This document shows, one piece after another, positions 54,687 to 63,627 of a stretch of 64,000 nt of DNA. The notes beneath the pieces were generated by a model. It saw only the letters and a list, made by a program, of their open reading frames with translations. It was not told the origin of the DNA and made no database searches. A program made the translations under genes and the position numbers. The DNA is from Clostridium cuniculi (GTDB taxonomy: Bacteria > Bacillota > Clostridia > Clostridiales > Clostridiaceae). The stretch covers positions 1 to 64,000 of the forward strand of contig NZ_SMUS01000009.1 in the NCBI RefSeq assembly GCF_004353185.1, read 5' to 3'. Position 1 is the stretch's first letter. Every line of letters begins with the position of its first letter.

Positions 54687-56444
54687 ATGAAAAATGTAGC
54701 TTTGCTTGGTAACCCCAACGTTGGAAAAACTACACTTTTTAATAGCCTAACTGGTTCTAATCAAAGAGTTGGTAATTGGGCAGGAGTAACCGTAGATAAA
54801 AAAGAAGGCTTTTTTGATGATTTTAAAATTGTAGATTTACCTGGTATATATGCTATGGATACTTTTTCAAACGAAGAAAAAATATCAAAAGAGTTTTTGG
54901 AAAATGGACAAGTAGATTTAATATTAAATATTATTGATGCTTCTAATATTGATAGAAATTTATATTTAACAATGCAACTAAAGCAATTTAAAAAGCCTAT
55001 TATTTTAGCTGTCAATATGATAGATGTAGCTGAAAAGAAGGGTATAAATATCGATTATAAAAAGTTAGAAGAACTTTTAAATGTAACTGTTGTTCCTATA
55101 CAAGCATCTAAAGAACAAGGTATAGATGATATAAAAAAAGCTTTAAAAAATCTTCATACCAATAAAATAGATAATAATGATTATAATTTTTCAAGTGAAA
55201 AAGAAACTTATATTTACATAGAAAACTTATTAAGTCAATGTACTAAAAAAGATAATAAATCAACAAGGACTATAAAAGAAAAATTAGATAATATAATGCT
55301 AAATCCATGGCTTGCTTATCCTATTTTCTTTATAATTATGGCCTTAACATTCCAAGTAACATTTTCTTGGATAGGACAACCCCTTTCAGACTTATTAGAT
55401 TCATTATTAAATGACTCTTTAGTTCCTATAATTGAAAGTTTAATTCAAGGAACTGCGCCTTGGTTCCAGTCATTAATTATAGATGGTATCATAGGTGGTG
55501 TTGGTGGAATATTAGTGTTATTACCTATAATATTATCACTCTTTGCTTGTATAACTATTTTAGAAGATAGTGGGTATATGGCAAGAGTAGCTTTTATAAT
55601 GGATAAAATTATGAGAAAAATGGGGTTATCAGGAAAAGCATTTATTCCTATGATTGTTGGCTTTGGATGTTCTGTTCCTGCAATTATGACTGCAAGAACT
55701 TTAGAAAGTGAAAAAGATAGAAAACTTACTGCTTTATTGATTCCTTTAATGAGTTGTAATGCTAGATTGCCTGTTTATAGTATATTTGCAGCTGTATTTT
55801 TCCCTAATAGTATTGGGCTAGTTGTAGCTTCACTTTACTTCTTAGGTATATTATTAGCATTTATACTTGGTATAATCTTTAAGCATACAATATTTAAAAA
55901 TGAAGAAGAGCCTTTACTTATAGAGTTGCCAGAATATAAATTGCCATCATTAAAAAATCTTTTAAATCAATTATATGAAAAAACTAAAGGATTTTTAGTG
56001 AAAGCTGGTACATTAATTTTTGCAATGAGTATAATTTTATGGTTTTTATCCAACTTTAATTTCTCTGGAATGACAGATGTTAATAATAGTATATTAGCTT
56101 CTGTAGGTGGTTTTATTGCTCCAATATTTAAGCCACTAGGCTTTGGGAATTGGCAATCATCAGTTTCATTATTAACAGGACTAATTGCTAAAGAAACTGT
56201 TGTTTCTTCAATGAGTGTAATCTTTGCAGGTGATTTACAAACAATGTTACCACTTCATTTTACTACACTATCAGCACTATCATTCTTAGTATTTGTTTTA
56301 CTTTATACACCTTGTATTACTGTTGTTGGTACTATGAAAAAGGAATTTGGTTCAAAATTAACTTTATTCTCTGTAACCTATCAATTGGTCTTAGCTTGGT
56401 TAGTTGCATTCTTAGTATTTAATATAGGTTCATTATTTGTTTAA
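54687..56444 (+). CDS. feoB: FeoB ferrous iron transporter
   Basis: 585 residues. N-terminal GTPase: GNPNVGKTTLFNSLTGSNQR (G1), NWAGVTVDKKEG (G2), VDLPGIYAMD (G3), NMID (G4). Membrane part with Gate motifs: MARVAFIMDKIMRKMGLSGK and GFGCSVPAIMTARTLE in the first, GLIAKETVVSSMSVI in the second. It is shorter than the 770-residue E. coli protein because the spacer and the C-terminal cytosolic stretch are missing, as in other clostridia. GGGGATG spaced before the ATG. Confidence 0.95.
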   Translation: MKNVALLGNPNVGKTTLFNSLTGSNQRVGNWAGVTVDKKEGFFDDFKIVDLPGIYAMDTFSNEEKISKEFLENGQVDLILNIIDASNIDRNLYLTMQLKQFKKPIILAVNMIDVAEKKGINIDYKKLEELLNVTVVPIQASKEQGIDDIKKALKNLHTNKIDNNDYNFSSEKETYIYIENLLSQCTKKDNKSTRTIKEKLDNIMLNPWLAYPIFFIIMALTFQVTFSWIGQPLSDLLDSLLNDSLVPIIESLIQGTAPWFQSLIIDGIIGGVGGILVLLPIILSLFACITILEDSGYMARVAFIMDKIMRKMGLSGKAFIPMIVGFGCSVPAIMTARTLESEKDRKLTALLIPLMSCNARLPVYSIFAAVFFPNSIGLVVASLYFLGILLAFILGIIFKHTIFKNEEEPLLIELPEYKLPSLKNLLNQLYEKTKGFLVKAGTLIFAMSIILWFLSNFNFSGMTDVNNSILASVGGFIAPIFKPLGFGNWQSSVSLLTGLIAKETVVSSMSVIFAGDLQTMLPLHFTTLSALSFLVFVLLYTPCITVVGTMKKEFGSKLTLFSVTYQLVLAWLVAFLVFNIGSLFV

Positions 56445-56460
56445 AAGAAGGTGAATTTAT

Positions 56461-56592
56461 TTGGAAATTTTTATTGCAGCTTTATTAATTATAGTTGCCG
56501 GATATATATTATTTAAAAACATAAAAAAATCTTCAAAAGGTGATTGTAACTGCGGAAGTTGTTCATCTCACTGCTCGAAGTATAAAAAATAA
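56461..56592 (+). CDS. FeoB-associated Cys-rich membrane protein
   Basis: 43 residues, starting TTG with GAAGGTG seven bases upstream, 16 bases after feoB. One N-terminal membrane helix (EIFIAALLIIVAGYILF), then basic KNIKKSSKGD and four cysteines in CNCGSCSSHC. It fits the small FeoB-associated family found after feoB in Firmicutes, thought to help iron uptake, perhaps in place of FeoC. The stop overlaps the terminator stem. Confidence 0.85.
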   Translation: MEIFIAALLIIVAGYILFKNIKKSSKGDCNCGSCSSHCSKYKK

Positions 56593-56622
56593 GAACTGCA
56601 AATTTTGCAGTTCTTATTTTTT
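56591..56622 (+). terminator. Terminator of the feo operon
   Basis: 11-bp stem AAGAACTGCAA (56591-56601) with TTGCAGTTCTT (56605-56615), followed by ATTTTTT. Confidence 0.85.
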
Positions 56623-56636
56623 ATATTTGAATAATA

Positions 56637-57737
56637 CTAAATTGTAATTTTGTTCTTCTCTAAAAGTTTTTTATAGTATATTTTAATTGTTGCTGCTGTT
56701 GGAGATGCTAGAAGCATTCCTATAGGTCCAAAAAAGCCTCCGCCTATTACAACTGCATATATAATCCAAAATGGTCTCACCCCAACTTTGTCTCCTATAA
56801 GTTTTGGATCTAAGTACCATCCATCAAACATCTGCAACAAGAATAATGTTAAAAATACAATAATACCTTTCGTAGGTGATACAAATACATTTATTAAAAA
56901 ACCTATAATTTCACCTATAAATGGCCCAAAATAAGGTATCATATTAGTAACACCAACTAATATAGATAACAATATTGTATATTCAGACCCTACTATATTT
57001 AATAATATAAAGGCTAACACACCTATTATCATTGAATCAATTGCCTTTATACCTATATATGTTACTATCATAGAATTATAAGTTTTAATAAACTCAATTA
57101 ATTTATCACTTTTCTCTTTCTTTAAAGTTAAATACATCATTCTTTTACATTCACGTAACAATCTTTCTTTATCTATAAGAATATATATAGCTACTAATAA
57201 TCCAATAATAAATTTAAAAATTATTGATGATAAGCTTACCATTTTCATTAATGAGCCTTCTAATGCGCTAATAAGTATTTTCCCACTTTTATCTATATAT
57301 GTATCAACATTCATTTTAACACCAGTGTTATTTATAATACCACTAAATCCATCTTTTTCTAAAATATCATTAACAACACCTTCAAGAGAGCTTATATAAT
57401 TAGGTATATCACTTCCTATTTCCTTTACATTTTCTATCAGTCCTGGTATTCCATACAATGCCCAAATAGTTATTCCTCCAATTAAAATAGCATATGTTAA
57501 AGCTATAGATACTCCCCTTTTTAATTTTACTTTTTCCTCAAATAATTTAACAACTGGAGTTAATACATATGCAATTACTATTCCATAAACAAATGACATA
57601 GATAATGAAATAAACTTTTTAATTATACTGATAAATATCTCAATATTATCTATCAGCTTAAAAGCTAGCAGTGCTACTACTATAGTAATTAATACAGCTA
57701 CTATCAAACTCTTATATTTATTATTCTTTAAAAACAC
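56637..57737 (-). CDS. AI-2E family transporter
   Basis: 366 residues, about eight membrane helices. Family motifs: IVIAYVLTPVVKLFEEK near 60, KEIGSDIPNYISSLEG in the periplasm-like loop, a middle helix pair, NMIPYFGPFIGEIIGFL, and PKLIGDKVGVRPFWIIYAVV. The family covers antiporters and autoinducer exporters; the substrate is unclear. Start is GTG after GAGGTGAAAAG. Single gene. Confidence 0.9.
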   Translation of the reverse strand: MFLKNNKYKSLIVAVLITIVVALLAFKLIDNIEIFISIIKKFISLSMSFVYGIVIAYVLTPVVKLFEEKVKLKRGVSIALTYAILIGGITIWALYGIPGLIENVKEIGSDIPNYISSLEGVVNDILEKDGFSGIINNTGVKMNVDTYIDKSGKILISALEGSLMKMVSLSSIIFKFIIGLLVAIYILIDKERLLRECKRMMYLTLKKEKSDKLIEFIKTYNSMIVTYIGIKAIDSMIIGVLAFILLNIVGSEYTILLSILVGVTNMIPYFGPFIGEIIGFLINVFVSPTKGIIVFLTLFLLQMFDGWYLDPKLIGDKVGVRPFWIIYAVVIGGGFFGPIGMLLASPTAATIKIYYKKLLEKNKITI

Positions 57738-57849
57738 TAACTTTTCACCTCAACTTTACCATATTTTGTTACATTTATTATATCAAAAATATTGTCAACT
57801 ATGTATTAAAATTCCCTTATGTTTTAACTAAATTTATAATAAACAATTA

Positions 57850-59541
57850 TTAAGTTTCTTCCACTACTTCTATCCCTATTAACGCTAACGCATTCTTCAT
57901 AACCTGACAAGTAGCTTCAACTAAAACTAATCTCGCTTTTATCACCTCTTTATCCTCTAAATTTAATAATGAATGAATACTATAAAACTTATTGAACTTA
58001 TTAGCAACTTCTATTATATATCTTGTCATTATTGATGGTTCTAATTTATCTGTGGCATTATGAATTGCAGTAGTAAATTCTTCAAGAATTTTAACTAACT
58101 CTAATTCCTCTTTGGAATTTAATTTGCCAAAATTGGGATCTATATCAATATCTCTACCTCTTTTTAACATACCCTTTGCTATTCCATATAACTTTTGTAC
58201 ATATGGACCAGTTTCGCCATCAAATGAAAGAATTTCTTTCAAATCAAATATTATATTTTTTTCTCTTGGACTTCTTAAATAAGTGAATATTAATGCTCCT
58301 ACAGCTATCTTTTCAGCAACCTCTTCCTTATTTTCTAAGTTTGGATTATTTTCATTTATACCTTCTAAAATCTTATCTACAGATTTTTTTATTAAATCTT
58401 CTAAAATTGCAACTTCACCTTTTCTTGTAAAATTTCTTCTATCTTTAAATTTAACTAATCCAAATCCAACATTTATACAATCCTTTGCCCATTGGTATTC
58501 TAACAACTCTAAAACTTTAAATATTTGTTTAAAATATAATGATTCAGGTACTTCAGTAACATATATACATTTATAGAAATCATAGTTTTTCTTTCTATAA
58601 ATGGCAGTAGCTAAATCCATTGCTGCATATATTATTTCCTCATCATCTTTTAAAAGAATGCATGGTGGCATATTATATTTATCAAGCATTACAACTTGTG
58701 CTCCATTACTTTCAGATAATATATCTCTTTCTCTTAATTCATTAAATACCTCTTCAATTTTATCATCATAAAATGATTCTCCTAAATATGAATCAAAGTT
58801 TATATTAAATATATCATAAATCTTTTCAAATTCTCTTAAACTTAAATCTCTAAACTTCATCCATAAAGCTTCTGCTTCTTCATCTTTATCCTTTAATTTT
58901 TTGAAATATTTTCTTCCCTCATATTCTAATAATGAATCTTTTTGTGCTTCTTCATGGAACTTAACATATACTCTTAAAAGTTCTGATATGGCATCTCTTT
59001 CTAAAGCTTCTTCATTTCCCCACCTTTTATATGCAGATATTAATTTGCCAAATTTACCTCCCCAATCCCCTAAATGATTTAACCTTTGAACCTTATATCC
59101 TTCTTTTGTAAATAATTGATAAAGGGAGTTACCTATTAAAGTACTAAATAAATCTCCAACATGGAATGGCTTTCCTATATTAGGTGATGAATATTCAATA
59201 CATATAGTTTTACCCTCTCCAATATTAGAGCTTCCATAGTTATCTCCTTCTGATAATATTTTTTCTAAAGTATTTTTTATAAATCCACTTTTATCAATAA
59301 AGAAGTTTATATATGCTCCTAAATTTTCTACTTTTTCAAAACTATCTTGATTTATTTTATCCTTTAGCTCCTTAGCAATTATATTAGGATCTCTTCTAAA
59401 AATTTTAGCTAATTGAAAACATGGAAATGCATAATCCCCCATTTCTGCCTGTGGTGGAATTTCTATTAATTTTTCTATCGTCTCCAACTCTATATCAACC
59501 TTATTTTTAATAACTTCAACAACTTTCTTCTTGTAATCCAT
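57850..59541 (-). CDS. argS: Arginyl-tRNA synthetase
   Basis: 563 residues, class I. N-terminal Add1 domain (1-100), then [17 protein letters not shown] with the HIGH-equivalent HVGD, the KMSKS-equivalent in [13 protein letters not shown], and the DALR anticodon-binding domain from about 440 ([33 protein letters not shown]). HVGD instead of HVGH is seen here directly. AGGGGAA precedes the ATG. Transcribed alone from a consensus promoter at 59659-59688. Confidence 0.95.
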   Translation of the reverse strand: MDYKKKVVEVIKNKVDIELETIEKLIEIPPQAEMGDYAFPCFQLAKIFRRDPNIIAKELKDKINQDSFEKVENLGAYINFFIDKSGFIKNTLEKILSEGDNYGSSNIGEGKTICIEYSSPNIGKPFHVGDLFSTLIGNSLYQLFTKEGYKVQRLNHLGDWGGKFGKLISAYKRWGNEEALERDAISELLRVYVKFHEEAQKDSLLEYEGRKYFKKLKDKDEEAEALWMKFRDLSLREFEKIYDIFNINFDSYLGESFYDDKIEEVFNELRERDILSESNGAQVVMLDKYNMPPCILLKDDEEIIYAAMDLATAIYRKKNYDFYKCIYVTEVPESLYFKQIFKVLELLEYQWAKDCINVGFGLVKFKDRRNFTRKGEVAILEDLIKKSVDKILEGINENNPNLENKEEVAEKIAVGALIFTYLRSPREKNIIFDLKEILSFDGETGPYVQKLYGIAKGMLKRGRDIDIDPNFGKLNSKEELELVKILEEFTTAIHNATDKLEPSIMTRYIIEVANKFNKFYSIHSLLNLEDKEVIKARLVLVEATCQVMKNALALIGIEVVEET

Positions 59542-59579
59542 TATTTATTCCCCTATTTTTTTATATTTTACTTTAATAA

Positions 59580-59613
59580 TAAAAAAACGCCCCTTTGAAA
59601 AACAAAAAGACGG
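59580..59613 (-). promoter_or_regulatory. Possible attenuator in the argS leader
   Basis: In the leader CGTC-type bases (59609-59612) can pair with GGGGCG (59588-59593) across a T-rich loop, followed by TTTTTTT. The stem needs G-U pairs and is weak, but the GC island and T run stand out. The T-box consensus GGGTGGNACCGCG is absent. Confidence 0.35.
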
Positions 59614-59658
59614 ATATATTCTCAATACTACTCCAATTATTTACTTATTATTTAATTT

Positions 59659-59688
59659 ATTATAACTAAAACAAATATTTTTTGTCAA
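59659..59688 (-). promoter_or_regulatory. argS promoter
   Basis: On the minus strand -35 TTGACA (59683-59688), 18-base spacer, -10 TATAAT (59659-59664), giving a leader of about 110 bases. Confidence 0.75.
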
Positions 59689-59762
59689 CAAACCTTTATT
59701 TTTCTCTTACTTTTATATATCATAGTAATTATATTAAGTATTAATGATAGGAATGGTGTTAT

Positions 59763-61280
59763 ATGATTCGAGTCGGTATAATTCATATAGGTTCTAGTAA
59801 AATTAGATTAATGTTAGCAGAAGTTGAAGATGTAGGATATTTTAAGATTATAGATGAGCTTAAAACACCTTTTAAAGTTTGTTATGAATTATCAAAGGAA
59901 TGTGTTTTATGTAATGAAAAACTCAATTATATTCTATCTACATTAAGAACCTATAAATCCCTTTGCGAGGCCTCTGGCACAAAAGAAATCTTTACTATTA
60001 CAACTAGTTTCTTTAAGGATCTTAAAGATAGTGAATCTATTATATCTATGATAAAATATAATCTTAATCTAGATTTAAAGGTTTTATCACCAGAAGAAGA
60101 AGTTAAATTTACAGCTTTAAGTGTAAATAGAAGCTTAAATATAACTAATTCTCTTATAGTTGAAATAACTGGAACATCAACTAATTTAATATCTATGAAA
60201 AATAAAGAAATTACAAATTGGGTGTCTTTACCTTTTGGTGGAATTAATTTAGCTTATACATTCAACATAGCTGATAGAATACTAAATTCAAATTTAGATG
60301 AGTCTATATCTTTCTTAAAAGATAAATTAAATGATATTTCTTGGCTAAATAGTGAATATGAATCTATAGTTGTTGTAGGTGATTTCGCTAAGGCACTTGT
60401 TAAAATGGATAAATTTAAAACACATTATCCTCTAGAACTAATTAATAATTATGAATTATCTGCAGTTGGAATTCATGAACTTTATAATATTATCAAGTGT
60501 AAGGATTTAAAACTTCGTCGTAAGGTTGAGGGTATCGATTTAGATATGGTAGATAGTATATTTAGCTGTTTACTTATACTTAATGAGATAATAAAAATAG
60601 CATCTTCTAATAGTATAAGAGTATCTAATAACTCAATTAGAGAAGGACTTCTTTATGATTATCTTTATAAAAATTATGATGTAATAGATAATATTTTAGA
60701 CTATAGTATTTATGGAATATTAAATTCTTTAAATGCTAATATACCTCATGCACAACAAGTATACTTTTTATCATCTGTCTTATTCAATGAACTAAAGCCT
60801 CTTCATAGATTAGATGATAAATATCTAAATATATTAAAAACTGGAGCAATGCTTCATGATTGTGGAGTTAGTATAAATTATCAAAACCATCATAAACATT
60901 CTTTATATATTATTTTAAATTCAATTATTAATGAACTTACACATAAAGAACATCTAATGAGCGCCGCTATTGCAGCTTCTCATAGATTTAATAATTATCA
61001 TTTACCTTTAGCACAATTTTCTTATTTAATTAATAAACTAGATATTGATATAATTAATAAAATTGGTGCATTAGTAAAAATTGCTGAAGGGTTAGATAGA
61101 AGCCTTGTAGGTATTGTAAAGAAACTAAAAGTTTATTTTGACGATGAAAAAGTTGTTATTACAGTATCATCCCCTAGCAACTTGGATGTAGAAATACATC
61201 AAGCAATGCGTGGTAAAGACTTTTTTAAAGAAATATATAATAGAGATTTATTTATAGAAAAGGAAAGGTGGCAAAATTAA
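59763..61280 (+). CDS. Ppx/GppA-type protein with HD domain
   Basis: 505 residues. The N-terminal half has the ASKHA fold of exopolyphosphatase/pppGpp phosphohydrolase: GIIHIGSSKIRLML, VLSPEEEVKFTAL with the catalytic Glu, and IVEITGTSTNLISM. The C-terminal half is an HD-type helical domain (TGAMLHDCGVSINYQNHHKH). Two phosphate-loop signatures are altered: DxGSNS reads HIGSSK, DIGGGST reads EITGTST. Activity may be changed. AGGAATGG precedes the ATG. Divergent from argS. Confidence 0.85.
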   Translation: MIRVGIIHIGSSKIRLMLAEVEDVGYFKIIDELKTPFKVCYELSKECVLCNEKLNYILSTLRTYKSLCEASGTKEIFTITTSFFKDLKDSESIISMIKYNLNLDLKVLSPEEEVKFTALSVNRSLNITNSLIVEITGTSTNLISMKNKEITNWVSLPFGGINLAYTFNIADRILNSNLDESISFLKDKLNDISWLNSEYESIVVVGDFAKALVKMDKFKTHYPLELINNYELSAVGIHELYNIIKCKDLKLRRKVEGIDLDMVDSIFSCLLILNEIIKIASSNSIRVSNNSIREGLLYDYLYKNYDVIDNILDYSIYGILNSLNANIPHAQQVYFLSSVLFNELKPLHRLDDKYLNILKTGAMLHDCGVSINYQNHHKHSLYIILNSIINELTHKEHLMSAAIAASHRFNNYHLPLAQFSYLINKLDIDIINKIGALVKIAEGLDRSLVGIVKKLKVYFDDEKVVITVSSPSNLDVEIHQAMRGKDFFKEIYNRDLFIEKERWQN

Positions 61281-61290
61281 TTGCCACCTT

Positions 61291-61941
61291 TTAAAGAATT
61301 CCAAATATTAATCTTGCAAAAGCCATAAATCCATTTAAAATAAAGTTAACTGGTATTGATAAAATAGTTCCACCAATAAATATAATTGCAATAAGTATTA
61401 AAAATTGATATTGATATATCTTATCTGAAACCTTATAAAATGTTTTTGGCCATAAATCTCTAAATATTTCAAATCCAGCTAATCCTGGTATAGGTAATAA
61501 ATTAAATACAAATAAACTTATATTTATAGTTGCAATTAGCCATATCATATTAATTAATATAAAGTATATTGTATCTGATAAAATATTAGATAAGAATTTA
61601 TATGTAAATACATATAATATTGTTCCTAAAAAACCAACTAGTAAATTAGCTAATGGTGCTGCAACAGAAACTTTTATTGCATCTTTATAACCTCTTTTAT
61701 ATGCACTTGGATTAGTATTTAATGGTTTAGTCCATCCAAATCCAGCTATCAAAATCATTAAAAAACCAATTAAATCAATATGAGCTGATGGATTTAAAGT
61801 TAATCTACCTTGAAATCTTGGTGTTTTATCTCCTAATTTATCTGCAACTAATGCCTTTGCATAACCTTGAGCAGTAAAAGCTATTAATATAGCTGGTATT
61901 TTTAAGATAATTACTAGTAATTGCATTCTAAATGAGCTCAT
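61291..61941 (-). CDS. Site-2-protease-like membrane protein without catalytic motif
   Basis: 216 residues, about five membrane helices. The fold markers of the M50 group B proteins are clear: VADKLGDKTPRFQGRLTLNP, AHIDLIGFLMIL, FGWTKPLNTNP and NLLPIPGLAGFEIF. The zinc motif HExxH reads Gln25-Gly-Tyr-Ala-Lys29, and NxxPxPPLDG has Ala155 instead of Asp. All three metal ligands are thus missing, so it cannot be an M50 protease. A chaperone or assembly role is possible. GAGGAG precedes the ATG. Confidence 0.8.
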   Translation of the reverse strand: MSSFRMQLLVIILKIPAILIAFTAQGYAKALVADKLGDKTPRFQGRLTLNPSAHIDLIGFLMILIAGFGWTKPLNTNPSAYKRGYKDAIKVSVAAPLANLLVGFLGTILYVFTYKFLSNILSDTIYFILINMIWLIATINISLFVFNLLPIPGLAGFEIFRDLWPKTFYKVSDKIYQYQFLILIAIIFIGGTILSIPVNFILNGFMAFARLIFGIL

Positions 61942-62020
61942 TATTTATCTCCTCTCTATTATTTCTTTGATTATTATACCACATATTGTTATTAAATTAT
62001 TATATTAATAATAATTTAAT

Positions 62021-62054
62021 AAAATAAAAGCGATGAATACATCGCTTTTATTTT
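62021..62054 (-). terminator. Terminator of the LCP gene
   Basis: Perfect 15-bp stem AAAATAAAAGCGATG (62021-62035) with CATCGCTTTTATTTT (62040-62054), AATA loop. Confidence 0.85.
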
Positions 62055-62058
62055 ATAT

Positions 62059-63627
62059 TTATTCAATTGACTTTAATATATTAGGATTTATATTTTGTAT
62101 TCCTTCATTTCCTTGGTTTTCTTCACCTTCTATATTTCCATCATCCACATTTCCATTATCAGTATTTTCTCCACCTGTACTTCCATCTGTGTTTCCACCT
62201 GTACTTCCATCTGTGTTTCCACCCGAACTTCCACCTGTATTTCCATCCGAACTTCCACCTGTGTTTCCACCCGTACTTCCGTCTGTATTTCCACCTGTGC
62301 TTCCACCTGTGCTTCCACCTGTGCTTCCGCCTGTGCTTCCACCTGTACTTCCGCCTGTGCTTCCACCTGTACTTCCACCAGTATTTCCGCCTGTACTTCC
62401 ACCTGTGTTTCCGCCTGTACTTCCACCTGTGTTTCCGCCTGTGCTTCCACCTGTGCTTCCACTTGTACCTTCATCTGTATTATCATAACTACTATCATTG
62501 CTAGATGGCGGAGTAACAATATCCTCACTATTATCTATATAGTCTTCTGGATTAATATTATGTTTATTACTATACTCTTCTGACTCTGATTTATAATTAG
62601 ACATTGCTTCATTAAATGAATCATAATCATATTCATCTGGATTTGGAACCTTACCTTCAAATATAAATTCATCTAAGAACTTAGCATTTTGCTCTCTATC
62701 CATTAAGAATACCCAGCCTAAGTTTTTATATAAACCACCATCAGCTAATTCTGGAATTGGTACTTGAAGTTGCTCAATCTCTAAACTTGGGAATTTATAT
62801 ATAGTATATGCCATATTTAAAGCTTGTATTGGCTCAATATTGGTTTTTATATACTCTAACATATTATTCATTATTCCTAAGTATTTGCTTGGCTTAGTTT
62901 CCTTTAACTTTTCTGCTACTTTTATTAAAACCTCTCTTTGTCTATCAGTTCTTGCATATTCATCTCCAACACCTTTTCTTATTCTTGCATAAGATAAAGC
63001 TTGTTTTCCATTTAAAACTTGTAATCCTGCTTCTGTAACTGGACAATCATTTCCACCTGTAGACTCACCAATGTACTTATTTAATTCATCTAGCATATAA
63101 TCTTCTACATTTAACTCTAGTCCACCCATTTGATCAATAATTGCTTCAAATCCCCAGAAATTAATAATTACATATTTATCAAGGCTAATGCCATAAGTTT
63201 CTTTTATAGTTTCAATTAAAAGCTCTGGGCCTCCATATGCTAATGCTGCATTTAATTTTCCTTCTCCATGCCCCGGAATATTAACTAGTGTGTCTCTAAA
63301 TAATGAAGTCAATCTTATTTGTTTCTTATTATTATCTAATGTAGCAATAATAATAGAATCTGCTCTTGACGCTTCATCTAATGTTCTTGCATCAGTTCCT
63401 ATTAATAGAACATTTGTTATTCCTTCAACTTCCTTATATTCAGTATCTGATATTGTTTCTGAAGGATTTAATCCTGAATATATTTTACTTCTAATATACA
63501 TATATCCTGTTGCAAGAGTGCATATTAATAAAGCAAAAACAATAACTGTAGATACTATAACCTTCTTTTTAGTTGACCATTTTTTTCTTCTAGAACGTTT
63601 TTTTCTTTTTCCATTTGGTTCACTCAT
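62059..63627 (-). CDS. LytR-CpsA-Psr family protein with Gly/Ser/Thr/Asn tail
   Basis: 522 residues. A basic N-terminus (KRKKRSRRKKWSTKK) and one membrane helix (about 27-48) orient the rest outside. The LCP domain (about 75-240) has LLIGTDARTLDEASRADSI, LTSLFRDTLVNIPG, KLNAALAYGGPELLI and LSYARIRKG...EYARTDRQREVL with the conserved arginines. LCP enzymes attach teichoic acids or other polymers to peptidoglycan. Residues about 385-485 are 4-residue repeats (GGST/GGNT), a flexible stalk. The end (EENQGNEGIQNINPNILKSIE) is acidic. AGGGATGG precedes the ATG. Confidence 0.92.
   Translation of the reverse strand: MSEPNGKRKKRSRRKKWSTKKKVIVSTVIVFALLICTLATGYMYIRSKIYSGLNPSETISDTEYKEVEGITNVLLIGTDARTLDEASRADSIIIATLDNNKKQIRLTSLFRDTLVNIPGHGEGKLNAALAYGGPELLIETIKETYGISLDKYVIINFWGFEAIIDQMGGLELNVEDYMLDELNKYIGESTGGNDCPVTEAGLQVLNGKQALSYARIRKGVGDEYARTDRQREVLIKVAEKLKETKPSKYLGIMNNMLEYIKTNIEPIQALNMAYTIYKFPSLEIEQLQVPIPELADGGLYKNLGWVFLMDREQNAKFLDEFIFEGKVPNPDEYDYDSFNEAMSNYKSESEEYSNKHNINPEDYIDNSEDIVTPPSSNDSSYDNTDEGTSGSTGGSTGGNTGGSTGGNTGGSTGGNTGGSTGGSTGGSTGGSTGGSTGGSTGGSTGGNTDGSTGGNTGGSSDGNTGGSSGGNTDGSTGGNTDGSTGGENTDNGNVDDGNIEGEENQGNEGIQNINPNILKSIE
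62164..62475 (-). repeat. 12-bp tandem repeat coding GGST/GGNT/GGSS
   Basis: About 25 tandem copies of a 12-base unit (plus strand: CCACCTGTACTT and variants such as CCACCTGTGTTT) encode the Gly-rich tail of the LCP protein. Antisense frames also stay open, which is a by-product of the repeat. Such arrays change length by slippage. Confidence 0.85.

Noticed and set aside
59542-59762. T-box riboswitch upstream of argS
   Set aside because: The GGGTGGNACCGCG antiterminator consensus is absent on the minus strand.
62033-62583. Long plus-strand Pro- and Cys/Thr-rich frames
   Set aside because: They are antisense to the 12-bp repeat of the LCP gene, have no ribosome binding site and stay open only because the repeat lacks stops in several frames.
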